A DNA stretch of 64,000 nucleotides. Origin: Aeromonas encheleia. GTDB taxonomy: Bacteria; Pseudomonadota; Gammaproteobacteria; Enterobacterales; Aeromonadaceae. Positions 9,021 through 17,800 of this stretch are shown piece after piece. A program made the position numbers and the translations under genes. Position 1 is the first letter of the stretch, and each line of letters opens with the position of its first letter. The notes below the pieces were generated by a model, which saw only the letters and a list, made by a program, of their open reading frames with translations, did no database searches and was not told the origin of the DNA. The stretch spans positions 1,755,001 to 1,819,000 of the forward strand of contig NZ_LR134376.1 of NCBI RefSeq assembly GCF_900637545.1, in the 5' to 3' direction.

Positions 9021-9087
9021 GGATGGTGCGAGTCAATCCTGACCCGCCGCCAAATAGCAAAACCCGAGCTCATGGTCGGGTTTTTTG
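9021..9087 (+). pseudogene. tRNA-Ser-like 3' remnant plus intact terminator
   Basis: The block at 9021-9055 resembles the T-arm and 3' end of the tRNA-Ser just upstream: GGTGCGAGTC against GGTTCGAATC, then GCCGCCAAAT against CACCGCCAAAT. No acceptor 5' strand, D-arm or anticodon arm can be found. It is followed by a good intrinsic terminator at 9059-9086 (AACCCGA / TCGGGTT with a T-run). I read it as a decayed tandem tRNA copy. Confidence 0.35.
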
Positions 9088-9138
9088 CCTTCGGGGGCTT
9101 CCGTTTCACTGTGCTCAACAGTGGGTGGGTGAAGGCCC

Positions 9139-9208
9139 GTGCTGGTTCGAGTGCAGCAGCTTGCTGTGACGATCGTCCTCAGGCCGCCCGGTAAAGCATC
9201 CCCCTGCC
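9139..9208 (+). pseudogene. Second possible tRNA remnant
   Basis: GCTGGTTCGAGTGCAGC at 9141-9157 has the shape of a T-arm (TTCGA loop; stem with one mismatch). About 50 bases later comes CCTGCCAAATAAC, matching the 3' end and flank of the tRNA-Ser unit (CCGCCAAATTAAG), then another terminator. No complete cloverleaf can be drawn. Weak evidence by itself; the repetition of the 3'-end-plus-terminator layout three times is what supports it. Confidence 0.25.
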
Positions 9209-9215
9209 AAATAAC

Positions 9216-9250
9216 AAAACCCCGCCTGCAAAGCGGGGTTTTTGTTTTTT
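9216..9250 (+). terminator. Strong intrinsic terminator
   Basis: A 10-bp stem (AAAACCCCGC / GCGGGGTTTT) with a 7-base loop and a run of T (TTTTTGTTTTTT). It lies between the tRNA-Ser region and a convergent gene, and the A-rich left arm could let it act on the minus strand too. Confidence 0.85.
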
Positions 9251-9396
9251 AGCCCGGCCGGATGGCACCTCACGCAATGAGTTGCATCGCAGAGGGTGCC
9301 GCGAGGCTTCTCTGATCACTTCCCGCCTCATTGTCTACCTGTCGGCTCTTCGGGCCAGGCAGCGGCTTATACGCGCCGCATTCCCGCCGGGCCGCA

Positions 9397-10611
9397 TCAG
9401 AAGATCACCCCCACGAGCCGATCGAGCAGCACGTCGAAGGGGAACAGGGTGAGCAGCAGGGGCAGGAAGGGCACCACGGCAGCGAGGATCAGCTGCAGGA
9501 ACATGTCCCGGCTAAAGGGCATGGGCCTGACCTCCTTGATGACGGCATAGGCATTGGCCAGATCGGCGAGGGACTGGATGTCGGCGGCGCCGAGCAGGGA
9601 TTCACCGTCTCTGTCGGCCGTGCGCAGCCAGCGGCGCTCGAAACTGCGGCTGTATTCCGCTGCGAGGGCACCGTACTCGCGCAACCCCTGGCGCTTGGCC
9701 GCCATGATACGGGGTGCGAAGACGCTCAGCGGCGCCAGCACGAGCAGCAAGCCGAAGCCGGCCAGCAGGATGATTTCTGGTTTGTAGGCGGTCAGCACGG
9801 CGGCGTCATAGAAGATCCGGTTGGCGATGAAGCCGGCCAATTGGGCGCCAAATGCGGTCAACAGTGGTGCATAGGCATAGGCCGAGGCCCCCAGAAAACC
9901 GAGACCGCAGTTGCGATCGGGGTGAGTCGGGATGAGGTCGAGCCGGATCCTGGAGACCTGCCAGAGGAATCGGGTCCAGATGAGGATCCGATAGAACCAG
10001 CGCAGGATCAGAAACTGGATGAGGGGGTTGCTCACCCAGAAGAACCAGAAGCCGGGCAGGGTCAGGGCCACGTTCCCCTCATGTATGGTGGCGTACCAGG
10101 TCGAGGATTGCAGGACGAAGGTGTGAATCCGGATGAAGTACCCCATCGAGAACACAAACAGGATGAGCCCGACCTCCACGGGGATCGAATTGCGCCAGCG
10201 CATGGCGCCCTGAATGGCGTCGTGAAAACGCGGCAAGGAGAGGGGCGAGATCAGCCCCCGCTCGATGAACTGGCGGACGATCAGCCGGATCCGCTGATGG
10301 ACAATCAATTCGGCGTAGACCAGCAGCGAGACGCAGATCAGGAAGCGGACATGGGTCTCTATATCCAGCAGAAAAGGCACTGCGACCCCTTGCAACAGCG
10401 TGCCTTCCCACCCGCACAGCAACAGCAGGGGCAGCCAGCAGAGCCCGCTCAGGATCAGGATCCGTCGCCTGATATGGGCATTGATGTCGCCGAGATGAGC
10501 CCGGTTCCACAGCTGATAGAGGGGGCCGCCCAGGATCAGGGAAAAGTCGTAAGGATCGGACAGGGGTTGGCCATGGGGATCGGGCGGGGTGACGGGCCTG
10601 TGGTGCGACAT
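9397..10611 (-). CDS. Polytopic membrane protein, function unknown
   Basis: 404 residues from the chosen start (MSHHRPVTPPDPHG). The frame extends 16 codons further upstream, but ATG 10611 has AAGGTGG seven bases ahead. The protein has roughly six to eight hydrophobic segments, for example ILILSGLCWLPLLLL, FLICVSLLVYAELIV, GLILFVFSMGYFI, EIILLAGFGLLLVL and a final LILAAVVPFLPLLLTLFP. I do not recognise a catalytic motif. Similar uncharacterised membrane proteins with a short Pro-rich N-terminus occur in other proteobacteria. It stands alone between tRNA-Ser and hcp, so context suggests no role. Confidence 0.7.
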   Translation of the reverse strand: MSHHRPVTPPDPHGQPLSDPYDFSLILGGPLYQLWNRAHLGDINAHIRRRILILSGLCWLPLLLLCGWEGTLLQGVAVPFLLDIETHVRFLICVSLLVYAELIVHQRIRLIVRQFIERGLISPLSLPRFHDAIQGAMRWRNSIPVEVGLILFVFSMGYFIRIHTFVLQSSTWYATIHEGNVALTLPGFWFFWVSNPLIQFLILRWFYRILIWTRFLWQVSRIRLDLIPTHPDRNCGLGFLGASAYAYAPLLTAFGAQLAGFIANRIFYDAAVLTAYKPEIILLAGFGLLLVLAPLSVFAPRIMAAKRQGLREYGALAAEYSRSFERRWLRTADRDGESLLGAADIQSLADLANAYAVIKEVRPMPFSRDMFLQLILAAVVPFLPLLLTLFPFDVLLDRLVGVIF

Positions 10612-11209
10612 GATGAAACCACCTTGATGTGCAATGTAGCAGGGACTTGTTCGCCTCATCGCCGGTGTCGCTGGTGATGAGGCTCCGGTGGGTAGTGAGT
10701 GTTGTTTTAGGGTGGAACAATGGCGACCCTTGAACGAGGCACCGCCAGAGTCCGAGTGTAGGTGAGAGAACCCGGATGGGCAGGGATGGGGGGAGGGTAA
10801 TCACTGCAACTGTCGGATGCCATCGCCACACACCGGAGCAAGAGTCCATGGTTATAGGTATAGCGTTTGCGGTGGTCAGGCGGAGCTCGCTGTCACCGAC
10901 AATTTATGACCCGCCGGGATCCTGACTCTGGTCACGGTCACGGTCACTCGTGCCGATGGCGAGCCTGAGCCATGTCTGGAGGGCGACCTGCTATCGGCGT
11001 GACAGCCGCGCAGAAGGAGCTCGGTCTATGGGTTGTCGTTGGTGATAAGTTCTGTTCAAGGCAACATGTTGCTCTAATACTGGATTTAGATACTGCAGTT
11101 GCAACAAATGCTGGCGGTATATGCCAGGAAAGCAAGGTATTGCGGCATAAAGGCAGGAGAGGAAGGTAGGATTTTGTGTAACTATTTGTTTTAAAGGTAA
11201 AAAACTGAT
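10612..11209. other. Upstream region of hcp
   Basis: About 600 bases with no supportable gene; a 65-codon ORF at 10972-11169 lacks a ribosome-binding site. The right part carries two palindromes, GCAACATGTTGC (11061-11072) and GTTGCAAC (11098-11105), upstream of the hcp sigma-54 promoter. That is the distance expected for enhancer-binding sites. Confidence 0.5.
11061..11072. promoter_or_regulatory. Candidate VasH enhancer site upstream of hcp
   Basis: Perfect 12-bp palindrome GCAACATGTTGC, centred about 170 bases before the predicted hcp transcription start. The same half-site arrangement (GCAAC-NN-GTTGC) recurs upstream of the second sigma-54 promoter in this window (43532-43543). A weaker related palindrome, GTTGCAAC, lies 37 bases downstream. 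Assignment to VasH is inference from the shared motif and sigma-54 context. Confidence 0.5.
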
Positions 11210-11225
11210 TGGCATGGTCGCTGCT
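11210..11225 (+). promoter_or_regulatory. Sigma-54 (-24/-12) promoter of hcp
   Basis: TGGCATGGTCGCTGCT matches the RpoN consensus TGGCACGNNNNTTGCW at all but two of the defined positions, with the invariant GG and GC exactly 10 bases apart. Predicted start is near 11236, giving a leader of about 39 bases before the hcp ATG. The cluster encodes a sigma-54 activator (VasH), which is known in Vibrio cholerae to control hcp operons. Confidence 0.75.
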
Positions 11226-11274
11226 AATGGTTAGGTCGAGTGTCATTACCGTTCAACCAATCAGGAGCATACTC

Positions 11275-11793
11275 ATGCCAACTCCATGTTATATCAGCAT
11301 CGAAGGTAAAACCCAGGGCAACATCACCGCCGGTGCCTTCACCTCCGACTCCGTCGGCAACATCTTCGTGCAGGGCCACGAAGACGAGATGCTGGTGCAA
11401 GAGTTCCAGCACGTCGTTACCGTGCCGACCGACCCGCAATCCGGTCAGCCGGCTGGTCAGCGTGTCCACAAGCCGTTCAAATTCACCGTCGCGCTGAACA
11501 AGGCCGTGCCGCTGATGTACAACTCCCTGGCCTCCGGCGAGATGCTGCCGAAAGTGACCCTGAAGTGGTATCGCACCTCGGTCGAAGGCAAGCAGGAGCA
11601 CTTCTTCTCTACCGTGCTGACCGATTCCACCATCGTCGACATCGACTGCCAGATGCCCCACTGCCAGGATCCGGCGAAGTCTGACTTCACCCAGCTGATC
11701 CAGGTCTCCCTGGCCTACCGCAAGATCGACTGGGAACACACCGTTGCCGGTACCTCCGGTGCCGATGACTGGCGTGCCCCGATCGAGGCTTGA
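11275..11793 (+). CDS. hcp: T6SS tube protein Hcp
   Basis: 172 residues, the normal size for Hcp, starting MPTPCYISIEGKTQGNIT. That opening is the hallmark of the Vibrio/Aeromonas Hcp family. Hexameric Hcp rings stack to form the inner tube fired by the sheath. Start ATG 11275 is fixed by AGGAG (11262-11266) eight bases upstream; the frame is open further upstream without homology. A terminator follows seven bases after the stop, so hcp can be transcribed alone from its sigma-54 promoter, with readthrough into vgrG1. Confidence 0.96.
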   Translation: MPTPCYISIEGKTQGNITAGAFTSDSVGNIFVQGHEDEMLVQEFQHVVTVPTDPQSGQPAGQRVHKPFKFTVALNKAVPLMYNSLASGEMLPKVTLKWYRTSVEGKQEHFFSTVLTDSTIVDIDCQMPHCQDPAKSDFTQLIQVSLAYRKIDWEHTVAGTSGADDWRAPIEA

Positions 11794-11799
11794 TGCAAT

Positions 11800-11826
11800 A
11801 AAGGAGCATCCATTTGGGTGCTCCTT
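11800..11826 (+). terminator. Terminator after hcp
   Basis: Stem AAAGGAGCATCC / GGGTGCTCCTTT with a 4-base loop and a T-run (TTTTT). It probably attenuates transcription between abundant hcp and the downstream vgrG1-effector genes. Confidence 0.85.
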
Positions 11827-12114
11827 TTTCTGTGTGTGGAGCACAAAGCAGCGTACCAAGAGCTCCTCCGCCTCGATAGCAACGCACCAATCCCTTTGCT
11901 GTTTATCGTCGACGCCATGCCGATGCTGCGTCTTTCTTCTGTTCGTTTGCCCGGGTGAGCGAGCACAAGAAAGAACATGACGACGGATCCCATTGCACGC
12001 CTCCGGGCGTGCGGTAGCCATGGCGGTGAAAAAGTGACAGCCATGGCGGATCTCTCATCCACCTCAGGTTACCCGGCAAGATTGCGGGGCCGGGCCGATA
12101 GCAGAGGCGTGCCG
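11827..12114. other. Spacer between hcp terminator and vgrG1
   Basis: About 290 bases with no gene. The vgrG1 frame is open back to 11977, but the extension has no similarity to VgrG proteins or to the other vgrG copy here. No sigma-54 element was seen, so vgrG1 may rely on readthrough from hcp. Confidence 0.4.
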
Positions 12115-14160
12115 ATGGCAGACAGCACAGGATTACAATTTACCGTCAAGGTGGGGGCCTTGCCCGAGAGCACCTTCGTGGTGGCCGAGTTTGCACTGGA
12201 AGAGGCGTTGAACGGTCCCTTCCAGCTGCGACTGGAGCTGGCCAGCCCCCAGCCGGACATCGACTTTGGCGCCGTGCTGGACCAGCCCTGCGAGCTCTTG
12301 GTGTGGTACCAGGGCGAGCTGCAACGGCGGGTGTGCGGGGTGGTGAGCGACCTGGCGCAGGGGGACAGCGGCTTTCGGCGCACTCGCTATCAGCTCATGG
12401 TGCAGCCGGCGCTGTGGCGGCTCTCCTTGCGCCAGAACTCCCGCATGTTTCAGGCGCAGAAGCCCGACGAAATCCTCTCCATCCTGCTGCAAGAGCACGG
12501 CATCACCGACTACGCCTTCGCGCTAAAAAACGAGCATGCCCAGCGGGAGTACTGCGTGCAGTACCGGGAGACGGACCTCGCGTTCGTCAACCGGCTGGCC
12601 GCCGAAGAGGGGTTGTTCTACTTCCACGAGTTCGAGCAGGGCAAGCACCGCATCGTCTTTGCCGATGACGCGGCGGCCCTGACCGCCGGTCCCGAGCTGT
12701 TCTTCAACCTGGGCAACCGCTCGCTGGAGCAAGGGCCCTACGTGCGCCAGTTCCACTATCGGGAGGCGGTGCGCCCCTCGGACGTGGAGCTGAAAGACTA
12801 CAGCTTCAAGACCCCGGCCTATGGCTTGTCCCACAAGAAGCTGGGGGCCGAGCTTGAGCACCAGCGGGGCAGCTACCAGCACTTCGACTACCCGGGCCGC
12901 TACAAGCTGGACCCGAGCGGCAAGGCCTTTGCTCAGCACCGGCTGGATGCGCTGCGCAATGACGCGGTGACCGGCAGCGGCAAGTCCAACTGCGCGGCCC
13001 TGCTGCCGGGCCAGACGTTTTCGCTGACCGAACACCCGAACGGCGGCTTGAACACCGATTGGCAAGTGGTGCGCATCAGCCACACCGGATTACAGCCCCA
13101 GGCGCTGGAGGAAGAGGGCGGCAGCGGACCCACCGTCTACCACAACGAATTTGCGGTGGTGAAGGCGAGCACCAGCTGGCGCGCCCGCATCGGCAGCCCA
13201 GAGGCGCCTCACAAGCCGATGGTGGACGGCCCGCAAATCGCCACCGTGGTGGGGCCGGAGGGGGAGGAGATTTACTGCGACGAGCATGGCCGGGTGAAGC
13301 TGCAGTTCCCCTGGGACCGTTACGGTTCCAGTAACGACCAGAGCTCCTGCTGGGTGCGGGTGAGCCAGGGCTGGGCCGGTGGCCAATACGGCATGCTGGC
13401 CATCCCACGCATCGGTCATGAGGTCATCGTGAGCTTTTTGGAAGGGGACCCGGACCAGCCCATAGTCACAGGCCGGACCTTCCACGCCACCAACAGACCC
13501 CCCTACGAGCTGCCGGCGCACAAGACCCGCACCGTGCTGCGTACCGAGACCCATCAGGGGGAGGGGTTCAACGAGCTGCGCTTCGAAGACCAGGCGGGGC
13601 AGGAAGAGATTTACCTTCACGGTCAGAAAGACCTGAACCTGTTGATTGAGAACGATGCGGCCTGGCACATCAAGCACGACCAGCACACCGACATTGACAA
13701 TGAGCGGGTGACCCGCATCAAGGCCAATGACCATCTCACCGTGAATGGCGAGAAGCGGGACCAGGTCAAGGCCGACTATTCGCTGACCGTGGATGCGTCT
13801 ATGCATCAGAAGCTGGGTCAGAGCTGGCTCACTCAGGCGGGACAGGAAGTACACGTCAAGGCCGGTGCCAAGGTGGTGCTGGAGGCGGGCAGTGAAATTA
13901 CTGTCAAGGTAGGGGGCAGCTTTATCAAGGTGGATGGTGGCGGCGTCACCCTGGTCGGCCCCACCATCAAGATGAACTCCGGTGGCAGTCCAGGCTCCGG
14001 CTCGGGTTGGGCGGGCAAGTCTCCCATCGATCCCCAGGGCGTTGCCGTGCCTCCTCCACCCAAGGTGCCGCTGAGCCCGGCTCAGCTCGCCACCATGAAG
14101 AGCGTAGCCCCCTTCTGTGAGGAGTGTGAGAAGTGCAAGGAGGGGGCTTGTGAGATCTGA
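12115..14160 (+). CDS. vgrG1: T6SS spike protein VgrG (copy 1)
   Basis: 681 residues forming the trimeric spike that caps the Hcp tube. The gp27/gp5-like body ([20 protein letters not shown] onward) includes the gp5 OB-fold ([52 protein letters not shown]). A beta-helix with repeats follows. Unlike evolved VgrGs it has no effector domain; it ends in a short cysteine-rich tail ([15 protein letters not shown]). Start ATG 12115 matches the start of the second vgrG at 44040. The stop overlaps the adaptor gene by 11 bases. The first 560 or so residues are nearly identical to VgrG2. Confidence 0.95.
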   Translation: MADSTGLQFTVKVGALPESTFVVAEFALEEALNGPFQLRLELASPQPDIDFGAVLDQPCELLVWYQGELQRRVCGVVSDLAQGDSGFRRTRYQLMVQPALWRLSLRQNSRMFQAQKPDEILSILLQEHGITDYAFALKNEHAQREYCVQYRETDLAFVNRLAAEEGLFYFHEFEQGKHRIVFADDAAALTAGPELFFNLGNRSLEQGPYVRQFHYREAVRPSDVELKDYSFKTPAYGLSHKKLGAELEHQRGSYQHFDYPGRYKLDPSGKAFAQHRLDALRNDAVTGSGKSNCAALLPGQTFSLTEHPNGGLNTDWQVVRISHTGLQPQALEEEGGSGPTVYHNEFAVVKASTSWRARIGSPEAPHKPMVDGPQIATVVGPEGEEIYCDEHGRVKLQFPWDRYGSSNDQSSCWVRVSQGWAGGQYGMLAIPRIGHEVIVSFLEGDPDQPIVTGRTFHATNRPPYELPAHKTRTVLRTETHQGEGFNELRFEDQAGQEEIYLHGQKDLNLLIENDAAWHIKHDQHTDIDNERVTRIKANDHLTVNGEKRDQVKADYSLTVDASMHQKLGQSWLTQAGQEVHVKAGAKVVLEAGSEITVKVGGSFIKVDGGGVTLVGPTIKMNSGGSPGSGSGWAGKSPIDPQGVAVPPPPKVPLSPAQLATMKSVAPFCEECEKCKEGACEI

Positions 14161-14881
14161 GGTCATCTCGTTACCCGAGTGGGTCGGTACGCACCGCTCA
14201 TCTCCTCTATACGCAGTGCTGGCGGGTGCCAGCGATGCCACTCCTTTGCAGCACTACTACCAGCTGGATGGCCGTCATACCCCTCGTGGCCTCTATCTCG
14301 GTACTGCTTATGCAGACTGGCACCCGGTCATGCCCTATCTGGTCGAGCTGGATGAGGGCAGTACTTTTATCGAGTGGGCGGCCAGTACGCCGGCCCGCGA
14401 TTGGGGATTCCTGCTGTCTACGGCGCAATCCGTCGACACTTTCTATGCCCATCTGCAGGGGCTGACCCAGATCTGGCATCAAGGGGAGGCCGTGTTCTTC
14501 CGCTACTGGGATGGTGTTTACCTTGCTTCGATCATCGAGCAACTGGGAGATCGCTTTACCTCCCTCTTGCCTGAGCTGAGTGAGCTCTGGGTCTGTGACC
14601 GAGCCTTTCAATGGGGACCTTCCGAGCCCTTTTCACCACGTCCCTTTCCTTGGTGGAACCTGCCAGATCCACTAGTCGTTGCGCTGGCAAAACAGGATCC
14701 CGGCCCCCTCATCAATAACCTGATGCAGCAGTTGGCCGATCAGAATGGTCAGCTCTACTGGTCCTTTCCCGAAGCCAATTTACGACTCAAGGTTGCCCGC
14801 TTTGTCGCACGTAACCCCTTGAGTGATTCCGAATTATTCCCGGCGCTGGAAGCTGCGCTGTGCAAAGAGGTTCAAGCATGA
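14150..14881 (+). CDS. DUF4123-family T6SS effector adaptor/chaperone (Tap/Tec)
   Basis: 243 residues. DUF4123 proteins load a specific effector onto its VgrG; here the gene lies exactly between vgrG1 and the Rhs effector, the standard position. Typical features are a conserved N-terminal half ([45 protein letters not shown]) and [20 protein letters not shown] start at 14150 is chosen because AAGGAGG lies six bases upstream inside the vgrG1 end. The first ATG-type alternative upstream has no such site. Its stop overlaps the Rhs start (ATGA at 14878), suggesting coupled synthesis of adaptor and effector. Confidence 0.88.
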   Translation: MRSEVISLPEWVGTHRSSPLYAVLAGASDATPLQHYYQLDGRHTPRGLYLGTAYADWHPVMPYLVELDEGSTFIEWAASTPARDWGFLLSTAQSVDTFYAHLQGLTQIWHQGEAVFFRYWDGVYLASIIEQLGDRFTSLLPELSELWVCDRAFQWGPSEPFSPRPFPWWNLPDPLVVALAKQDPGPLINNLMQQLADQNGQLYWSFPEANLRLKVARFVARNPLSDSELFPALEAALCKEVQA

Positions 14882-17800
14882 ATAATGCCGGCCAAGCCGT
14901 CTTCAACCAGGTACTTGCCGACTATCGCAATGCTTTGACTGAGTACCGCAAGGATGCCGAGAGTTTCTTTCTCGGTGACATGCTCAGCATGGACATGGAG
15001 CAGACCATCAAGGTCGGCGACAAGACGATCAAAGCCTCATCCAGCAGCAGTAAAGCCCAGTCGGTCGTGACCCAGTGTCCGCTCAGCGGCACCCTGCGTC
15101 TGGTCCATCTGTTCGAGTCGGTGCGCTTCATCCCCATCGGTAACACCCCATACAAGGTGGAGGCCGGCAAGATGGCCGGCAAGCGTTTCATGCCTGAGGA
15201 CGTGGTGAAGGAGGGCAGTCTGGATGCCAAGGGGATTGCTGAGATAGGCAAGCTCACCCCAGGCAAGTCCTATCGGGTGACCTTCTATCCCAATGTGAAG
15301 AAGATCGATCTCGATGCGCTGTTCGCGTCCTATGCGCCGGTACAAAAAGACCTCGAGGCTTGGCTCACCCAGGAGTGGAACGGTGAACACAAGGCCGCCT
15401 GGAGTCGTTACAACGCGACCGGTGCTGGATTTGGCAGTCACTCCCTGGCGGCCGCCAGCGGCATTGGTAAAGCACTGGTTGGGGTATGGGATGATCTCAA
15501 GACCATCTACGAACTGCTGGCCGATCCGGTGGGCAATGCCAAGAAACTGGCCGAGTTCGGCGTCGATGCTGCCGCCATGGCCGAGGCGGGTGCCTCCCAG
15601 ATGGAGGCGGCCATGCTGGTGTTGCAGGATGAGGCCCTGCTTTATCTCTATGCCTATGCCCTGGTGAGCTGGGTCAAGCTGCTGCCGCCGGATCAGCAGA
15701 CCGAGTTTGGTGCTCAGGTGATCGCCTCTGTACTGATCGACGTCATCGTCGGTGTGGTGCTGACCGGTGGCGCCGGCCTTGCGGCCCGTTACGGAGCCAA
15801 GACCGTCTCGATGGCCAAGAACAGCGATCGGGTGATGCGCCTGGTGACCTCTCTGGTCACGCTCTCCAAGAAACACAATCTGGCCCAGCATGCCCAGACC
15901 GCCAAGAAGGTGCTGACGGCCGGTGTTGCCAAACTCAATCCGGCCAAGAAGGCCGACCTCAATCTGGTGGGGGATGGCAAGGCGTTGACTCAGGTCGAGC
16001 AGGCGACGGCCGCCAAGCGAAAATTCCAGTCCCATACCGAAGTCCAGCAGGTCAACAATACGCCGGATGCGTCCACGCCGGCCAAAACGCCATCCGGTCA
16101 ATCCAGCCAACCGGAGGCACAGACCTGCAAGAACAATTGCCCTGTCTCCATGGTGACGGGGGAAGAGTTGTTGGCGCTGGAAGATGCGCTGTTGCCCGGC
16201 ATGTTGCCCTTTACCTTTGGCCGCCTCTACCGAACGTCCGCTGTAGAGCAGGACTGCGGCATGGGGCCTGGCTGGAGCCACTCTTTGGCTCATCGGCTCG
16301 AGCGCCGCGGTGAAACCCTGATCTGGCGGGATAACGAGTCGCTAGCCATCGAGCTGTCGCTGCCGTCGGCCACCATGCCCATGATCACCAACCGGGTGTC
16401 GGAGGCGGCAGCCTACCTGGGGGATCAAACCGATGAGGTGATCCTGGCCAAGGCGGGATCTCCCTTCCTGCATTTCAGCTGGCAGGGAAATGAAGGGCGG
16501 TTGACGGCGATCTCTGATGTCTATGGCAATCGCCTGACGGTGCGCCCGGACGCCGAAGGCCGCCCCTGCTGGGTTGAACACGATGGTGGCCTGGCCCTGC
16601 GTCTCGTCTATCAACAGGCTCATCTCACCGCCATCGAGTTGCAACACTTCGATGGCATCAATTGGCAGCCGCAGGCCATTTTGCAGCGCTATCACTACGA
16701 TGACGCGGGTCATCTGGTAGCCGCCGAAAATGGGGCGGGAGAAAGAGAGCATTATCGTTATCGCAGCGATGGGGTAATCCTGGAGCGTCGCCTCGCGGGT
16801 GGCGCCGGTTTCTTCTGGGAGTGGGAAGGTGAGGGGCGTCGCGCCCGCGCCATCCGCCACTGGAGCGATGTTGCCCGATTCGATGTCAGCTATGGCTGGG
16901 ATGATGACAAGGGCGAAGTCACCGTCAACAACGCCGACGGCAGCTTGGAAGTCTATCAACATGACAGCAACGCCCGCCTGGTGCGTCAGCAGGATCCGGA
17001 CGGTGCAGTCACCGAATTCGGTTACAACGACAAGGGCCAGAAGGTGTTGGCTCGAGATGCCTTGGGGGGCGAGACCCAGTATCACTATGACGATGCTGGC
17101 TTGCTGTCCCTCGAGATTGCCCCGGATGGAAACCAGATGGCCTACAGCTACTGGGATGGTCGTGTTCGCAAAGTCGTACAAGGGGATCGTGAGTGGCGTT
17201 TCGAGCGCAACGAGCAGGGGGATGTGATTGCCAGGGTTGATCCCCTCGGTCGGCAGACCCGCTATGGCTATACGGCGCAAGGCAAACTCAGCTGGGTGGT
17301 GCAACCAGATGGCAGCCGTGTTGAACTGGTCTGGAATCGCCTTGGCCAGCTGATCGAAGAGAAGGGGGCCGACGGTGGTATCACCCGTTGGCGCTACGAT
17401 GAACGGGGTCGCCAGATCCTGCGACGCGATCCGCGCGGGGCCATCACCCGCTATGAGTGGGACGCCGCCGATCGTCTGCAGACAGTACATCTGCCCGGTG
17501 GCGGCACACGGCGCTTCGAATACAACGCCTATGGCAAGGTGACGGCGCAGTGGGATGAGCAGGGCCGCGAGACCCGTTTCGAATATCACCCCGGCCTGCA
17601 TCTGGTGAGCCGGCGCATCAATCCTGATGGCAGTGAGCTCAAGTACCGCTACGACAATGCCAAGCTCTTCTTGAGTGAAATCGAGAACGAACATGGCGAG
17701 CAACACCGGATCCACTACGCCCCCAACGGGCTGGTTGAGTGGGAAACCGGCTTCGATGGCCGCACCACCGCCTATCGCTACGATCTCAATGGCCACCTCA

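Noticed and set aside
10972..11169. 65-codon frame upstream of hcp
   Set aside because: No ribosome-binding site and it overlaps the palindromes of the hcp control region.
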